NCBI GenBank assembly: GCA_024684175.1
Contig: JAIKXJ010000005.1
Coordinates: 1-61,139, forward strand
Direction: 5' to 3'
Source of the DNA: Erysipelotrichaceae bacterium
Lineage (GTDB): Bacteria; Bacillota_I; Bacilli_A; Erysipelotrichales; Erysipelotrichaceae
DNA length: 61,139 nucleotides
A model generated the notes under the pieces. It saw nothing but the letters and a program-made list of their open reading frames with translations. It was not told the DNA's origin and did not search any database. The translations under genes and the position numbers were made by a program. Shown one piece after another: positions 31,746-40,707 of this stretch (position 1 is its first letter; each line of letters begins with the position of its first letter).

Positions 31746-33053
31746 CTAAAACATATCCTTCATTATTTTTTCAGTTACTTTCTGCCGTTTTCTGTCTCTT
31801 TTTCTCTCCGATGCCTCCAAAAGCATCATTTTTCGAAGCAGGAACGATTCAAAATCCTTCGCACTGACCGGCCTTGAAAAACAATAACCCTGCACGATAT
31901 CGCAGCCCAGTGCCTTCAGCTGTTCCATCTGTTCCAGATCCTCCACGCCTTCCGCGATGCTCAGGACACCGAGATACTTCGCGATCTGCAGGATGATCGC
32001 GATCATGCCGGTATCCTTTTTCTTTTCCCTGAACGCATCTTTGATGAAACACATATCGATCTTCAGCGCATCGATAGAAAGCCGGTTGACCATCGACAGT
32101 GAAGAATAGCCGGTACCGAAATCATCCATCTCGATCAGGAAACCCAGATCGCGCAGCTCTTTTGTCATCTCGATGATCTTCACGGGATCCTCCATATACG
32201 CCGACTCCGTGATCTCCAGCAGCAGTTCATCACAAGAGATCCCGCTTTCTTCCACGACCTCCTTCAGACGATCGGTCATCCCTTTCTTCAACAAGTCTTT
32301 CCGCGAGACATTGACCGAGACCGGTACCGCGATCTTCAGACGCTGCTTCCACTCGGCGATCTGATGAGCCGCTCTTCTCCAGACATAGGCATCCAGGAGA
32401 GAGATCTTATCCGCTTCTTCCAGAAGCGGGATGAACAGCGACGGCGCGATCCTGCCCAAACGCGGGTGGTCCCAGCGCACCAGTGCCTCGGCGGACGTCA
32501 GTACGGGATGAAGACCCTTGATGTTGAACTTGGGCTGGTAGACGACCCGGAATTCTTCTTCTTCGATCCCTCTTTCAAAGTCCATCAGCAGACGCTCGGC
32601 AAAGCGCTTTTCCCCGCTGTCCTTTTCGTACTTCAAACGCTGTTTGCCGACAAAAAGCGCATCCTTCAATAACATCGCCCGTTTGACTTTGGCCAAAACG
32701 ATCTCAAAAGAAGGAAGCGGGACCTGCAGAAGTCCGTCCGCCCCCAGGTAATGATAGCGCTCCTCGATATGGACATCCTGCGAGACGATGAGGACCGGCA
32801 GTCTCAAGCGGTACAGAAGATCCCTGATCTCCTTTATGAGCTGCTTGTCTTCCTTCCTCCGGAGATCCAGGATGAGTACGTCCCATTTCTTCTGTCCCAA
32901 CCGTTCTTTCAACGAAACGCTCTCCGTAAAAAAGACCCCGTAATCTTTTACGAGGGCTTCTTCCAGTTTTAAAAACACTTCATCTCTGTTTCCCGACGCC
33001 AAAAGAACGCTCCTTTTCTCTTCCGCAGGAAAAAGATCTCGATGATCAGCCAT
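31746..33053 (-). CDS. EAL-domain c-di-GMP phosphodiesterase with receiver-like N-terminus
   Basis: A 435-residue protein. Residues 15-125 look like a receiver (REC-like) fold (SVLLASGNRDEV, WDVLILDLRRKED, LPVLIVSQDV), without a clearly complete phospho-acceptor pocket. The EAL domain at about 155-405 retains SAEALVRW (the EAL motif), SVNVSRKDLL, LEITESAY, MDDFGTGYSSLS (two Asp) and SIAEGVED, so it should hydrolyse cyclic di-GMP. No GGDEF partner is adjacent; the BTAD regulator at 51 kb carries a degenerate GGDEF-like end. Monocistronic. Confidence 0.88.
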   Translation of the reverse strand: MADHRDLFPAEEKRSVLLASGNRDEVFLKLEEALVKDYGVFFTESVSLKERLGQKKWDVLILDLRRKEDKQLIKEIRDLLYRLRLPVLIVSQDVHIEERYHYLGADGLLQVPLPSFEIVLAKVKRAMLLKDALFVGKQRLKYEKDSGEKRFAERLLMDFERGIEEEEFRVVYQPKFNIKGLHPVLTSAEALVRWDHPRLGRIAPSLFIPLLEEADKISLLDAYVWRRAAHQIAEWKQRLKIAVPVSVNVSRKDLLKKGMTDRLKEVVEESGISCDELLLEITESAYMEDPVKIIEMTKELRDLGFLIEMDDFGTGYSSLSMVNRLSIDALKIDMCFIKDAFREKKKDTGMIAIILQIAKYLGVLSIAEGVEDLEQMEQLKALGCDIVQGYCFSRPVSAKDFESFLLRKMMLLEASERKRDRKRQKVTEKIMKDMF

Positions 33054-33090
33054 TTTTCCGAATCCCTGTACCGGAATTATAAACGATTTT

Positions 33091-34017
33091 TCAAAACAAT
33101 GAAAGCTGATCTTCGATGAACGAACGGCTTTTATGCACGGAGATGATATCGCCCTCTTCGATCTTCCCGATCAACAGCGGCGAATCCGGATCATGAAGCT
33201 TCCGGTTCTCGATGACCCGCTGCCGATCCGTATTGGCATAACAGTATCGGCAGAAATGCAGGCAGGAATCATAGGCACCGATATCGTTGCCCAGCAGACA
33301 GGCGCAGCCTTCCCTGGTCTCGGTACTGCTTTTCACATTGAGTTTTTCCCCGATCGCCTTTTCCAGGACCTGCTTGCTCAGACAGCCGGAGACGTCTGCC
33401 CCGAAACGGGCCAGATCCTCATCTTCATGACAAAGTCTGATGATCATGCCGTATTTGGCGGCGATCTTGACGAAGGCTTCCGTGATCTTGCAGCGGTCTT
33501 CGTACGAGACTTCTTTGACCTGCGGGAAATTGCGTTTTGTCTTTTCGTAGAGGTCGATGAACGAGATGATGACCGCGTTGCAATAACCTTGCAGGTACTT
33601 CGCCATCTTCTCAAAGATCATGAGGTGATAGTCCAAAGTATAACGCTCATTCAAAAAGATCGGATCGTAACGCCAGACGACCTTGTCGACTCCCACCTTT
33701 TCGGAAAGTTCACGGAACGACTTCAGCACTTCCCGCTTGTCCGGTACGCTTTCTTCGACCTCTTTGCCATAAGGAGTGATGGTCACGTTCCAGTACATGC
33801 GGTAGTCTTTCAGCTCATCGAGACGCCCCAGCATCGGCCCCGGATTTTTGGTGCAGAAGACCAGTACGTCGATGATCTTCGGATCAAGATCGTAGCGGAT
33901 CACGCGTTTGGGATCGAAGGGATTTCTGGCCATGACGAAACCCTCTTTTATCCGTTTCATGAACCATTCCGAATAAAAGGCGGGGATATCCGTACGTGAA
34001 CCGGTATTCAGTATCAT
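33091..34017 (-). CDS. DUF1848 family protein
   Basis: A 308-residue protein with the family N-terminus (MILNTGSRTDIPAFYSEWF) and the C-terminal Cys-rich block (REGCACLLGNDIGAYDSC then HFCRYCYANT). Its Cys spacing suggests an iron-sulfur cluster, reminiscent of radical-SAM-related enzymes; the family reaction is unknown. It has no ribosome site: TATAAT sits six bases before the ATG, right after the U-tract of the preceding gene's terminator. Confidence 0.82.
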   Translation of the reverse strand: MILNTGSRTDIPAFYSEWFMKRIKEGFVMARNPFDPKRVIRYDLDPKIIDVLVFCTKNPGPMLGRLDELKDYRMYWNVTITPYGKEVEESVPDKREVLKSFRELSEKVGVDKVVWRYDPIFLNERYTLDYHLMIFEKMAKYLQGYCNAVIISFIDLYEKTKRNFPQVKEVSYEDRCKITEAFVKIAAKYGMIIRLCHEDEDLARFGADVSGCLSKQVLEKAIGEKLNVKSSTETREGCACLLGNDIGAYDSCLHFCRYCYANTDRQRVIENRKLHDPDSPLLIGKIEEGDIISVHKSRSFIEDQLSLF

Positions 34018-34023
34018 ACATCC

Positions 34024-34029
34024 ATTATA
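34024..34029 (-). promoter_or_regulatory. -10 box six bases before the DUF1848 gene
   Basis: Read leftward, TATAAT, GGATGT, ATG (34017). The hexamer follows directly on the T6 tract of a terminator. Confidence 0.5.
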
Positions 34030-34030
34030 A

Positions 34031-34052
34031 AAAAGAAGAGACGAAAGTCTCT
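34031..34052 (-). terminator. Terminator after the 137-residue gene
   Basis: Read leftward, AGAGAC (34052-34047), loop TTTC, GTCTCT (34042-34037), then TTCTTTTTT. It overlaps the stop codon. Confidence 0.75.
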
Positions 34053-34465
34053 CATTGACGCTTCAGCAAAAACTGCAGGGTACCGCCCTTCATCGCTTCT
34101 TGTCTCACATAGGCGAAATCCTTGCCGATCAGGATGCAGGCATCCATGCAGTAAAACAGCTCTTCCATCACGTCTTCAAGCTTTCCTTCCTTTTGGTCGA
34201 ACGCCCCATCCGGAGAAAGCAGGAAACAGTCTTCTTTCCTGTGTTTCTCAATGAAAATGAGGAACTCCTTCCGTTTGAACAGATCGGTCCCGGACAATAC
34301 GATCCTGCAAGGATCCAGAAGATCTTCCGCCTGATGACAGAAACGCTCCAGTCCTTCATAGCGTTTTTTATCGCTGTTGAGTTCATAGGAAAGGCGTTCT
34401 CTTCGCTGTTTCCTCACATAAGACGAGATGAAAGCTTCCTGGACCTGTTTCAGTTTTTCGTCCAT
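34052..34465 (-). CDS. Hypothetical protein
   Basis: A 137-residue protein from ATG 34465 (MDEKLKQVQEAF), with GAAAGGAAAG upstream; the longer frame would overlap the MFS gene much further. N-terminal helices with many Arg/Lys are followed by alternating strands (CRIVLSGTDLFKRKEF, CFLLSPDGAF, CILIGKDFAYV), suggesting a small alpha/beta fold. No family recognised. It overlaps the end of the MFS gene by 16 bp and is probably translated with it. Confidence 0.6.
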   Translation of the reverse strand: MDEKLKQVQEAFISSYVRKQRRERLSYELNSDKKRYEGLERFCHQAEDLLDPCRIVLSGTDLFKRKEFLIFIEKHRKEDCFLLSPDGAFDQKEGKLEDVMEELFYCMDACILIGKDFAYVRQEAMKGGTLQFLLKRQ

Positions 34466-35631
34466 CGCTTCTTTCCTTTCATCGCCAGGACCGCGATCAG
34501 CGTTCCGAAAAGGGAAACAACGAAACCGATCCACAGCGTCGAAGACACCGACAGAAGATCATAGAGCCTTCCGGCAAAGACGCTCGACAATACCGAACCC
34601 AGGGTCGTCATCGTATACGCCAGGCTCTGTGCCTTGCCCGAGTCCTGGTGGCCGACCGTCATTTCCACATACGGGACGATGGCCGCCGAATACAAGGCAA
34701 AGGACGGTCCCTGGAACAGGAAGGAAAGATAGAGTCCGCGCAAGGATCCCGCCAGGGCAAAACACAGCTCCTTGATGCTGAAGAAAAGGAATGAAGCTGC
34801 CAATATCTTCTTCTGATCCATCCTTCCGAAGAGCTTCGTATAGAAAAACATGAACGGCAGTTCCATGACCGCCATGAACGAATTCAAAAAACCGGCTGTT
34901 CCGGCATCGCCGCCGGCATTGCGGACGACATTGATCAGAAAACCGGTGATGTTGTTGTGTGAAAAGAACAAGAGCGCCGTCCCGCACAGCATCAGAAAGA
35001 AACTTCCGTTCTCCCGGATGAACTCTCCCATGGAGACACTTTGTTTCTCGCTTGCCGCGTAGCGGATTTCCGGCATCTGCTTCTTCGTGAGCCGATATGC
35101 GATATACTGATAGACACACAGGATGAGCCCCGCCACCGGCACAGCCCGGACGGACGTCTTTTCGATCAGGACGCCCAGGACCGCGGAGACGATGACGAAA
35201 GAAAGCGAACCCAATCCCCGGGCGAGCGAATAATCCGTCTTCATCTGCGCATAGGAGATATCCGAATAGACCTTCAGGACCAGGGTATTGAATGAAACAC
35301 AGAAGCTCATGTACAAGACATAGAAGATAAAACTCAAGGTCTGATCCTTCATCACGGCCAATAACGCCGCACAGCTGAGCGTCTGTAACACAAGCATATA
35401 AGGCATCAGTTTCAGCGCCGGCCATCTTTCATCCTTGTCCGTCAGACCGGCCAGATAAGGACCTAAGATCATTCCGATCAGATTGCCCAGAGCGGAAAGG
35501 ATACCCAGCTTCGTATTGGAAAAACCGATCCCCTGCAGGTAGATGACCGCAAAACAGACGCAGACGCAAAAACTCATCCAGTACGACGACTGCAGCAGCA
35601 CATAGGCGAGAGTCATATCCTTGTTTCTCAT
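34450..35631 (-). CDS. MFS transporter (12 TM)
   Basis: A 393-residue major facilitator of the LacY/NupG-like subgroup (MFS_1_like). The MFS loop between helices 2 and 3 reads GPYLAGLTDKDERW, and the corresponding C-lobe loop is FYTKLFGRMDQKKIL. Substrate unknown; sugar, nucleoside or oligosaccharide import would suit the subgroup. TAGAAT lies six bases upstream of the ATG, with AGGAG inside the gap, so the leader would be minimal. The downstream 137-residue gene overlaps it. Confidence 0.85.
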   Translation of the reverse strand: MRNKDMTLAYVLLQSSYWMSFCVCVCFAVIYLQGIGFSNTKLGILSALGNLIGMILGPYLAGLTDKDERWPALKLMPYMLVLQTLSCAALLAVMKDQTLSFIFYVLYMSFCVSFNTLVLKVYSDISYAQMKTDYSLARGLGSLSFVIVSAVLGVLIEKTSVRAVPVAGLILCVYQYIAYRLTKKQMPEIRYAASEKQSVSMGEFIRENGSFFLMLCGTALLFFSHNNITGFLINVVRNAGGDAGTAGFLNSFMAVMELPFMFFYTKLFGRMDQKKILAASFLFFSIKELCFALAGSLRGLYLSFLFQGPSFALYSAAIVPYVEMTVGHQDSGKAQSLAYTMTTLGSVLSSVFAGRLYDLLSVSSTLWIGFVVSLFGTLIAVLAMKGKKRWTKN

Positions 35632-35637
35632 ACTCCT

Positions 35638-35643
35638 ATTCTA
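35638..35643 (-). promoter_or_regulatory. Extended -10 box six bases before the MFS gene
   Basis: Read leftward, TGTTAGAAT, AGGAGT, ATG (35631). Confidence 0.45.
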
Positions 35644-35644
35644 A

Positions 35645-35684
35645 CAAAAAAAAGACGTCTCCCATCGATCTTGGAAGACGTCTT
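35645..35684 (-). terminator. Terminator of the SDR gene
   Basis: Read leftward, AAGACGTCT (35684-35676) pairs with AGACGTCTT (35660-35652), followed by T7. Confidence 0.88.
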
Positions 35685-35698
35685 ATCCCTAAGTCTCT

Positions 35699-36523
35699 TT
35701 ATTTCTTGAATTCTTTCTGACCGTTGGTGCTGCCGCCGTCGCACAGGATATCGACACCGGCCAGGTAGCCGTTCCTCTCATCGGCAACGGTCGCCAGGGC
35801 ATAGCCAAGCTCTTCCGGTGTTCCCATCCGCTCTTCGGCAGAAAAGCCGATCAGATAGCCGCCGTTCTCCTTTTCCGCATTGCCCATATCGGTAGCGATC
35901 AGACCCGGCGAAAGCGAGACGACACGGATACCTTTCTTTCCGTATTCAAAGGCACACTTCTTGGCATACCAGCAAACGAAGTTCTTGGACATCGCATAAG
36001 CGAAACCGGCTCTCTGATAATCGCCTTTGGCGAGATTTGCCCGCTTCAGGATCTTTTCCATGAACACCTCTTCGTCCGTTTCCGCCAAAGGATAAGCCTT
36101 CTTGGGAATGATGAACGAAGGAAGTGAATACGCGGAATTGGAAGAGACATCGACGATGACGCTTCCCTTGTTCATAAGTTTGGAGAATTCCTCGTTGACA
36201 TAGACCGTACCCAGGGCATTGATCCTCAGCAAGGTCTTTCCGTCCGTCTGGGCCGGTGACATGCCTGCGGCATTGATGACGTTTTTGATCTCACCCAGAG
36301 AAGCCGCATATTCCGCCAGCTGCCGGACGCTTTCCCGGTCTCCCGTATCCACCGCGTGCCCGTAGGCTTCATAGCCCAGACTCTTGAGTTCTTCCACGGC
36401 CTTTTCAAGTTTCTTGACCGTCCTTCCGGCAACGACGATGATCTTGTCCTTCGGCATAAATTTGGCCGCTTCTAAGCCCATGCCCGAACCGCCGCCGGTG
36501 ATGACGCATACATTCTTTTTCAT
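35699..36523 (-). CDS. Short-chain dehydrogenase/reductase
   Basis: A 274-residue Rossmann oxidoreductase. Cofactor loop GGGSGMGLEAAKF; AGRTVKK after strand two favours NADP(H). NAAG motif as NVINAAGMS, active-site Ser in VDVSSNSAYS, and Tyr/Lys in GFAYAMSKNFV (YxxxK). An extended loop between Ser and Tyr (residues 130-165) is longer than in classical SDRs and probably shapes a specific substrate pocket. Substrate unknown. Single gene with its own promoter (TATACT at about -22 from the start) and terminator. Confidence 0.87.
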   Translation of the reverse strand: MKKNVCVITGGGSGMGLEAAKFMPKDKIIVVAGRTVKKLEKAVEELKSLGYEAYGHAVDTGDRESVRQLAEYAASLGEIKNVINAAGMSPAQTDGKTLLRINALGTVYVNEEFSKLMNKGSVIVDVSSNSAYSLPSFIIPKKAYPLAETDEEVFMEKILKRANLAKGDYQRAGFAYAMSKNFVCWYAKKCAFEYGKKGIRVVSLSPGLIATDMGNAEKENGGYLIGFSAEERMGTPEELGYALATVADERNGYLAGVDILCDGGSTNGQKEFKK

Positions 36524-36590
36524 GATCTCTTACCCCCACTTCTGCAGTATACACCCTACAAAGTTTTCGTTGAATCCGTCTGCTCAAAAT

Positions 36591-36629
36591 AAAAAACTCT
36601 TACAGACAGGACCTGCCCGTAAGAGTTTT
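36591..36629 (-). terminator. Terminator of the opp operon
   Basis: Read leftward, AAAACTCTTAC (36629-36619) pairs with GTAAGAGTTTT (36603-36593), with an inner CAGG/CCTG helix and a following T run. Confidence 0.9.
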
Positions 36630-36638
36630 GATGAGTTC

Positions 36639-37577
36639 TTATGCTTCACTCTTCGTCCACTTCTCGAACTCTTCATCTGTCGCCAGGACCTTGTGGGTCT
36701 CGCTCAGGATGTGTTCGTGACCGGCCGTATAATCGACGCCCATCTCGTCCTTGTTGTAGGTCAGAGCGATACGCTTCTTCTCAACGATCGGATTGGGATG
36801 CGGGATGGCCGATAACAGCGACTTGGTATACGGATGGATCGGATTTTCGAAGATCTCATCGGTCGTGCCGGTCTCGACGATATGGCCCAGATGCATGACG
36901 CCGATGCGGTCGGAGATGTACTTGACCATCGACAGGTCGTGCGCGATGAACAGATACGTCGTACCCAGCTCATCCTGCAAGTCCTTCATCAGGTTGACGA
37001 CCTGCGCCTGGATGGAGACATCCAGCGCCGAGATACATTCATCGGCGATGACCAGTTTCGGATTCATGACCAGGGCCCGGGCGATGCCGACACGCTGCCG
37101 CTGACCGCCTGAGAACTGATGCGGGAATCTCGTTGCCTGTTCTCTGGAAAGACCGACCTTGTCCAGGATATTGTTGACCTTTTCGTCGATCTCTTCCTGC
37201 GAATTGCACAGATGGTGGATCTCCAGACCTTCCGCAATGATCTCTTTGACCTTCTTGCGGGGGTTGAGACATGCCATCGGATCCTGGAAGATCATGGCCA
37301 TGTTAGTGCGCAGGTAGGAAGCATCTTCCTTATTGAGCCTGCCGGAGATGTCATGACCGTCAAAGATGATCTTGCCGCCCGTCGGATCGTAAAGGCGGAT
37401 GATGGCTCGTCCGGTCGTGGATTTGCCCGAACCGGATTCGCCGACCAGACCGTAGGTCTCGCCTTCGTAGATATCGAAGCTGATGCCATCGACCGCTTTG
37501 GTGACTTGCCGGCGGCTGATGCGGAAATACTGTTTGAGGTCTTCCACATGAAGCAAAGGTTTTCTAGTCTCAGTCAT
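36639..37577 (-). CDS. oppF: Oligopeptide ABC transporter ATP-binding protein
   Basis: A 312-residue ATPase of the peptide/nickel importer family. Walker A GLVGESGSGKSTTGRAI, signature HQFSGGQRQRVGIAR, Walker B KLVIADECISALDVS (Cys in place of the usual Pro), and the C-terminal oligopeptide-binding extension (IPHPNPIVEKKRIAL). Last gene of oppA-B-C-D-F; its start overlaps oppD's end by eight bases. It powers peptide uptake at the inner face of the membrane. Confidence 0.93.
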   Translation of the reverse strand: MTETRKPLLHVEDLKQYFRISRRQVTKAVDGISFDIYEGETYGLVGESGSGKSTTGRAIIRLYDPTGGKIIFDGHDISGRLNKEDASYLRTNMAMIFQDPMACLNPRKKVKEIIAEGLEIHHLCNSQEEIDEKVNNILDKVGLSREQATRFPHQFSGGQRQRVGIARALVMNPKLVIADECISALDVSIQAQVVNLMKDLQDELGTTYLFIAHDLSMVKYISDRIGVMHLGHIVETGTTDEIFENPIHPYTKSLLSAIPHPNPIVEKKRIALTYNKDEMGVDYTAGHEHILSETHKVLATDEEFEKWTKSEA

Positions 37578-38667
37578 TGATACCGGCCTCCTTCTTCATC
37601 TTGGCGATCCTGACTTTCAGATCTTCCGGCAGTTCAACTTTCGGTGCATGCGGATCGCAGAGCCATGACGCGACACGGTGCTGACCGCCCACGTCGAACA
37701 TCGGCGGTTCTTCACGGTAGTCGATCTTTAAGGCGTACGGGTTCCTCGGCGCAAAGGCGTCACCGATGACCTCTTCCATGAGGTTCGGCGGAGAACCCGG
37801 GATCGCAAACAATCTTTCGGAATCGGTATCGACATCCGGCATGGAGCTCAATAAGCCCCAAGTGTACGGATGACGCGGATCGTAGAAGACTTCGTTGATG
37901 TTGCCTTTTTCGACGATCCTGCCGGCATACATGACGGCAACATAATCGGCGACCTTGGCAACGACGCCCAGGTCGTGCGTGATATAGATGACGGAAATGT
38001 TCTTCTTGACCTGGATCTCCTTGATCTTTTCGAGGATCTTGGCCTGGATGGTGACATCCAGAGCCGTCGTCGGCTCATCACAGATCAGGATATCCGGATC
38101 GCAGGCCAGAGCGATCGCGATGACCACTCTCTGGCGCATACCGCCGGAGAGTTCATGCGGATATTGTCTGAATGTTTTATCCGGTTCGGAAATGCCGACT
38201 TCATCGAGCAGTTCCAAAGCGCGTTTTGCGGCTTCTTCCTTTGTCGCATAACCGTGTTCGATCATCGGTTCCATGATCTGCTTGCCGATCGGCATGGTCG
38301 GATCCAAAGAAGTCATCGGATCCTGGAAGACCATGGCGATGTGCTTGCCGCAGAGCTTGTAACGGATCTCTTTCTGCGGCATCTTGGCCAGATCGAATTC
38401 CTGCAGCTGCCCGTCCTTATCGAAGCAGCGGTATTTGATGGAACCCGATTCGATGGTGCCGTTGGAGTCCAGGATGCCCATCATCGTCTTGACGGTGACC
38501 GACTTGCCGGATCCCGATTCGCCGACGATCGCGACCGTCTCGCCCTGGAACAGATCCAGACGGACGCCGCGGATGGCGCGGACGACACCGAAGTTGGTCT
38601 TGAAGGAGATGTTCAGGTCTCTGATGGACAGGACACGTTCGTTTTTATCTCTTTTGAATTTTGCCAT
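37570..38667 (-). CDS. oppD: Oligopeptide ABC transporter ATP-binding protein
   Basis: A 365-residue ATPase with Walker A AIVGESGSGKSVTVKTM, signature HELSGGMRQRVVIAI, Walker B DILICDEPTTALDVTIQ and the oligopeptide C-terminal domain (YALKIDYREEPPMFDVGGQH). An insertion between Walker A and the Q-loop (SIKYRCFDKDGQLQEFDL) is usual for OppD. Ribosome site AAGTAGGTGAC. Partner of OppF. Confidence 0.93.
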   Translation of the reverse strand: MAKFKRDKNERVLSIRDLNISFKTNFGVVRAIRGVRLDLFQGETVAIVGESGSGKSVTVKTMMGILDSNGTIESGSIKYRCFDKDGQLQEFDLAKMPQKEIRYKLCGKHIAMVFQDPMTSLDPTMPIGKQIMEPMIEHGYATKEEAAKRALELLDEVGISEPDKTFRQYPHELSGGMRQRVVIAIALACDPDILICDEPTTALDVTIQAKILEKIKEIQVKKNISVIYITHDLGVVAKVADYVAVMYAGRIVEKGNINEVFYDPRHPYTWGLLSSMPDVDTDSERLFAIPGSPPNLMEEVIGDAFAPRNPYALKIDYREEPPMFDVGGQHRVASWLCDPHAPKVELPEDLKVRIAKMKKEAGIND

Positions 38668-38675
38668 ACTGTCAC

Positions 38676-39692
38676 CTACTTATTCAGCATCTTCGGATCG
38701 AAGGCATCTCTGAGTCCGTCCGCAAACAAGTTGAAACAAAGCATCAGAATACCCAGTACGACCACCGGGATGATCAGGATATATGAATATGTCGTCATGG
38801 ATTTGTATCCGTCGGACACCAGAGATCCCAGGGAAGCCAGCGGAGCCGGCACGCCCAGTCCCAGGAAGGACAGATACGCCTCAAGGAAGATCGCACTCGG
38901 GATGGAGAACATCGAAGTGATGATGACCTGTCCGAAGATGTTCGGCAGGACTTCCTTGAAGATCAGTCTGAATTTGGAAGCACCGAGCGTCGTGGAAGCC
39001 AGGATGTATTCCTGTTCCTTGACCTTCAGTACCTGTGCCCTGGCGATACGCTCCATACCGATCCATCCCGTTAAGACCAGCGAGAAGATGATGGAGGAGA
39101 TGCCCGGCTTCAGCACGAGACCCAGCAGGGTGACGACGACCAGCGTCGGGATGCCGTTGAGGATCTCGGCGATACGCTGAAGGATTATATCCGTTCTGCC
39201 GCCGATGAAACCGGAGACCAGACCGTAGACCATGCCGATGAAGATATCGACCAATACCGCCGCAAACGCGATGATCAGCGAAACTCTGGCACCTGCCCAG
39301 ACACGGGTAAAGATATCTCTGCCCTGCGTATCCGTGCCGAACCAGTAATAAATGTCCTTGATGCCTTTCGCCGCATACTGGTCATTTCCCTTGAAATAAC
39401 CCTTGGCGATACCGATCTTTTCCAGACCGGGGATCCTCGGAACGATGCACTCGTGACCCAGGTTGATCGACTTGTAGGTATGCGGATTCATACTCGGGCC
39501 GAAGATCGCCAGAAGGATGATGATGAAGATGATGACCGCACCGATCAGGGCACCCTTGTTTTTGGAGAAGTTGCCCCAGACATCCTTCCAGTAGGAAGAT
39601 GCCTTGTAGTTCTTATCGATCAGCTTCTCACCGGCTTCATGGGCAAATTCAAAATCGTCCTGAAGGAATTCGTGATTCTTGATCTCGCTCAT
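38676..39692 (-). CDS. oppC: Oligopeptide ABC transporter permease
   Basis: A 338-residue inner-membrane permease: a long cytosolic N-terminus, a first helix at about 38-58, an external loop of some 70 residues (ending DIYYWFGTDTQGRDIFTRVW, a family hallmark), then five helices. The EAA loop is in TTLGASKFRLIFKEVLPN. It overlaps the end of oppB by one base. It forms the translocation pore with OppB. Confidence 0.93.
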   Translation of the reverse strand: MSEIKNHEFLQDDFEFAHEAGEKLIDKNYKASSYWKDVWGNFSKNKGALIGAVIIFIIILLAIFGPSMNPHTYKSINLGHECIVPRIPGLEKIGIAKGYFKGNDQYAAKGIKDIYYWFGTDTQGRDIFTRVWAGARVSLIIAFAAVLVDIFIGMVYGLVSGFIGGRTDIILQRIAEILNGIPTLVVVTLLGLVLKPGISSIIFSLVLTGWIGMERIARAQVLKVKEQEYILASTTLGASKFRLIFKEVLPNIFGQVIITSMFSIPSAIFLEAYLSFLGLGVPAPLASLGSLVSDGYKSMTTYSYILIIPVVVLGILMLCFNLFADGLRDAFDPKMLNK

Positions 39693-40624
39693 TAGCCCTC
39701 CTTTGCGACCCTGATCCTAGGATCGATCACACCGTAAAGAATATCGACGAACAACATCACCGCGATGTACATCACGGAATAGATGAACGAACAGGCGATC
39801 GTGACGTTATAGTCGTTCTGCTGTATACCGCTGATCATCAGCAGACCGATGCCCGGGATACCGAAGATCCTCTCGATGACGGAAGAACCCGTCAGCAGGT
39901 TGACCAGCAGCGGACCCATGACCGTGATGATCGGGATCAGAGTGTTCCTTAAGGCATGACGGATGATCATGCGGTACTGCTTGACGCCTTTGGACTGCAC
40001 CAGCAGGATATAGTCGGAATTCAGGACATCCAGCATTTCCGATCTGGTGAATCTGGCGATGTTTGCCGTCGGCGAGACGGACAGAGCCAGAGCCGGCAGG
40101 ATCAGCGACTTGAACGGCATCGTCTGATTGTAGAGGATCGGCAGCAATTTCAGTTTGTAAGCGACGTAGTAACACAAAAGAAGCGCGCATACGTAGGAAG
40201 GAACACTGACACCGACGACCGAAATGACGGAACACAGGTTATCGATCCAGGTATTGTGGTTGAGCGCCGCCAGGATGCCCAGGATCAGACCTAAGATCGT
40301 ACCGAAGATCATCGCCATGGCACCGACCGCCAGTGAAATGCCCAAACGCCCTTTAATCATGTCTGAAATCGCAAAGTTCTTATTGATCGCATAAGAAACG
40401 CCGAGGTCTCCCGTCAACATGTTTTTCAGATAAAGGAAAAAGCGAACCAGCAGCGGTTTATCAAGACCGTATTTCTGATAAAGCAGAGCCAGTTGCGCTT
40501 CCGTCAGTTTTTCATCATTAAAAGGTGTACCCGGCATCAGGTCCATCAATAGAAACAGAACCAGGATGATCACCAAAAGAGTTGCGACCGAGATCATAAC
40601 TCTTTTCATAATGTATTTCTTCAT
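39692..40624 (-). CDS. oppB: Oligopeptide ABC transporter permease
   Basis: A 310-residue permease starting MKKYIMKRVMIS at 40624 with GAAAGGAGCG upstream; the longer frame adds 12 residues that overlap the attenuator region. Six membrane helices; MPGTPFNDEKLTEAQLALL after helix one is typical, and the EAA loop is LVQSKGVKQYRMIIRHALRN. First gene after the attenuating hairpin that follows oppA. Confidence 0.93.
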   Translation of the reverse strand: MKKYIMKRVMISVATLLVIILVLFLLMDLMPGTPFNDEKLTEAQLALLYQKYGLDKPLLVRFFLYLKNMLTGDLGVSYAINKNFAISDMIKGRLGISLAVGAMAMIFGTILGLILGILAALNHNTWIDNLCSVISVVGVSVPSYVCALLLCYYVAYKLKLLPILYNQTMPFKSLILPALALSVSPTANIARFTRSEMLDVLNSDYILLVQSKGVKQYRMIIRHALRNTLIPIITVMGPLLVNLLTGSSVIERIFGIPGIGLLMISGIQQNDYNVTIACSFIYSVMYIAVMLFVDILYGVIDPRIRVAKEG

Positions 40625-40644
40625 ATACACGCTCCTTTCATAAA

Positions 40645-40679
40645 ACAATAGAGCGATCAAGCTCGACTCAATCGCTCTA
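40645..40679 (-). terminator. Attenuator between oppA and oppB
   Basis: Read leftward, TAGAGCGAT (40679-40671) pairs perfectly with ATCGCTCTA (40657-40649), followed by TTGTTTTAT. Placed between the binding-protein gene and the pore genes, it would let OppA be made in excess, as is common in ABC importers. Confidence 0.8.
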
Positions 40680-40707
40680 AAGTTTCATAATGCTTAAATA
40701 TCAGTCT

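Noticed and set aside
34559..35425. Leftward 288-codon frame inside the MFS gene
   Set aside because: Different frame of the same strand; the MFS frame has clear transporter helices and a promoter, this one none.
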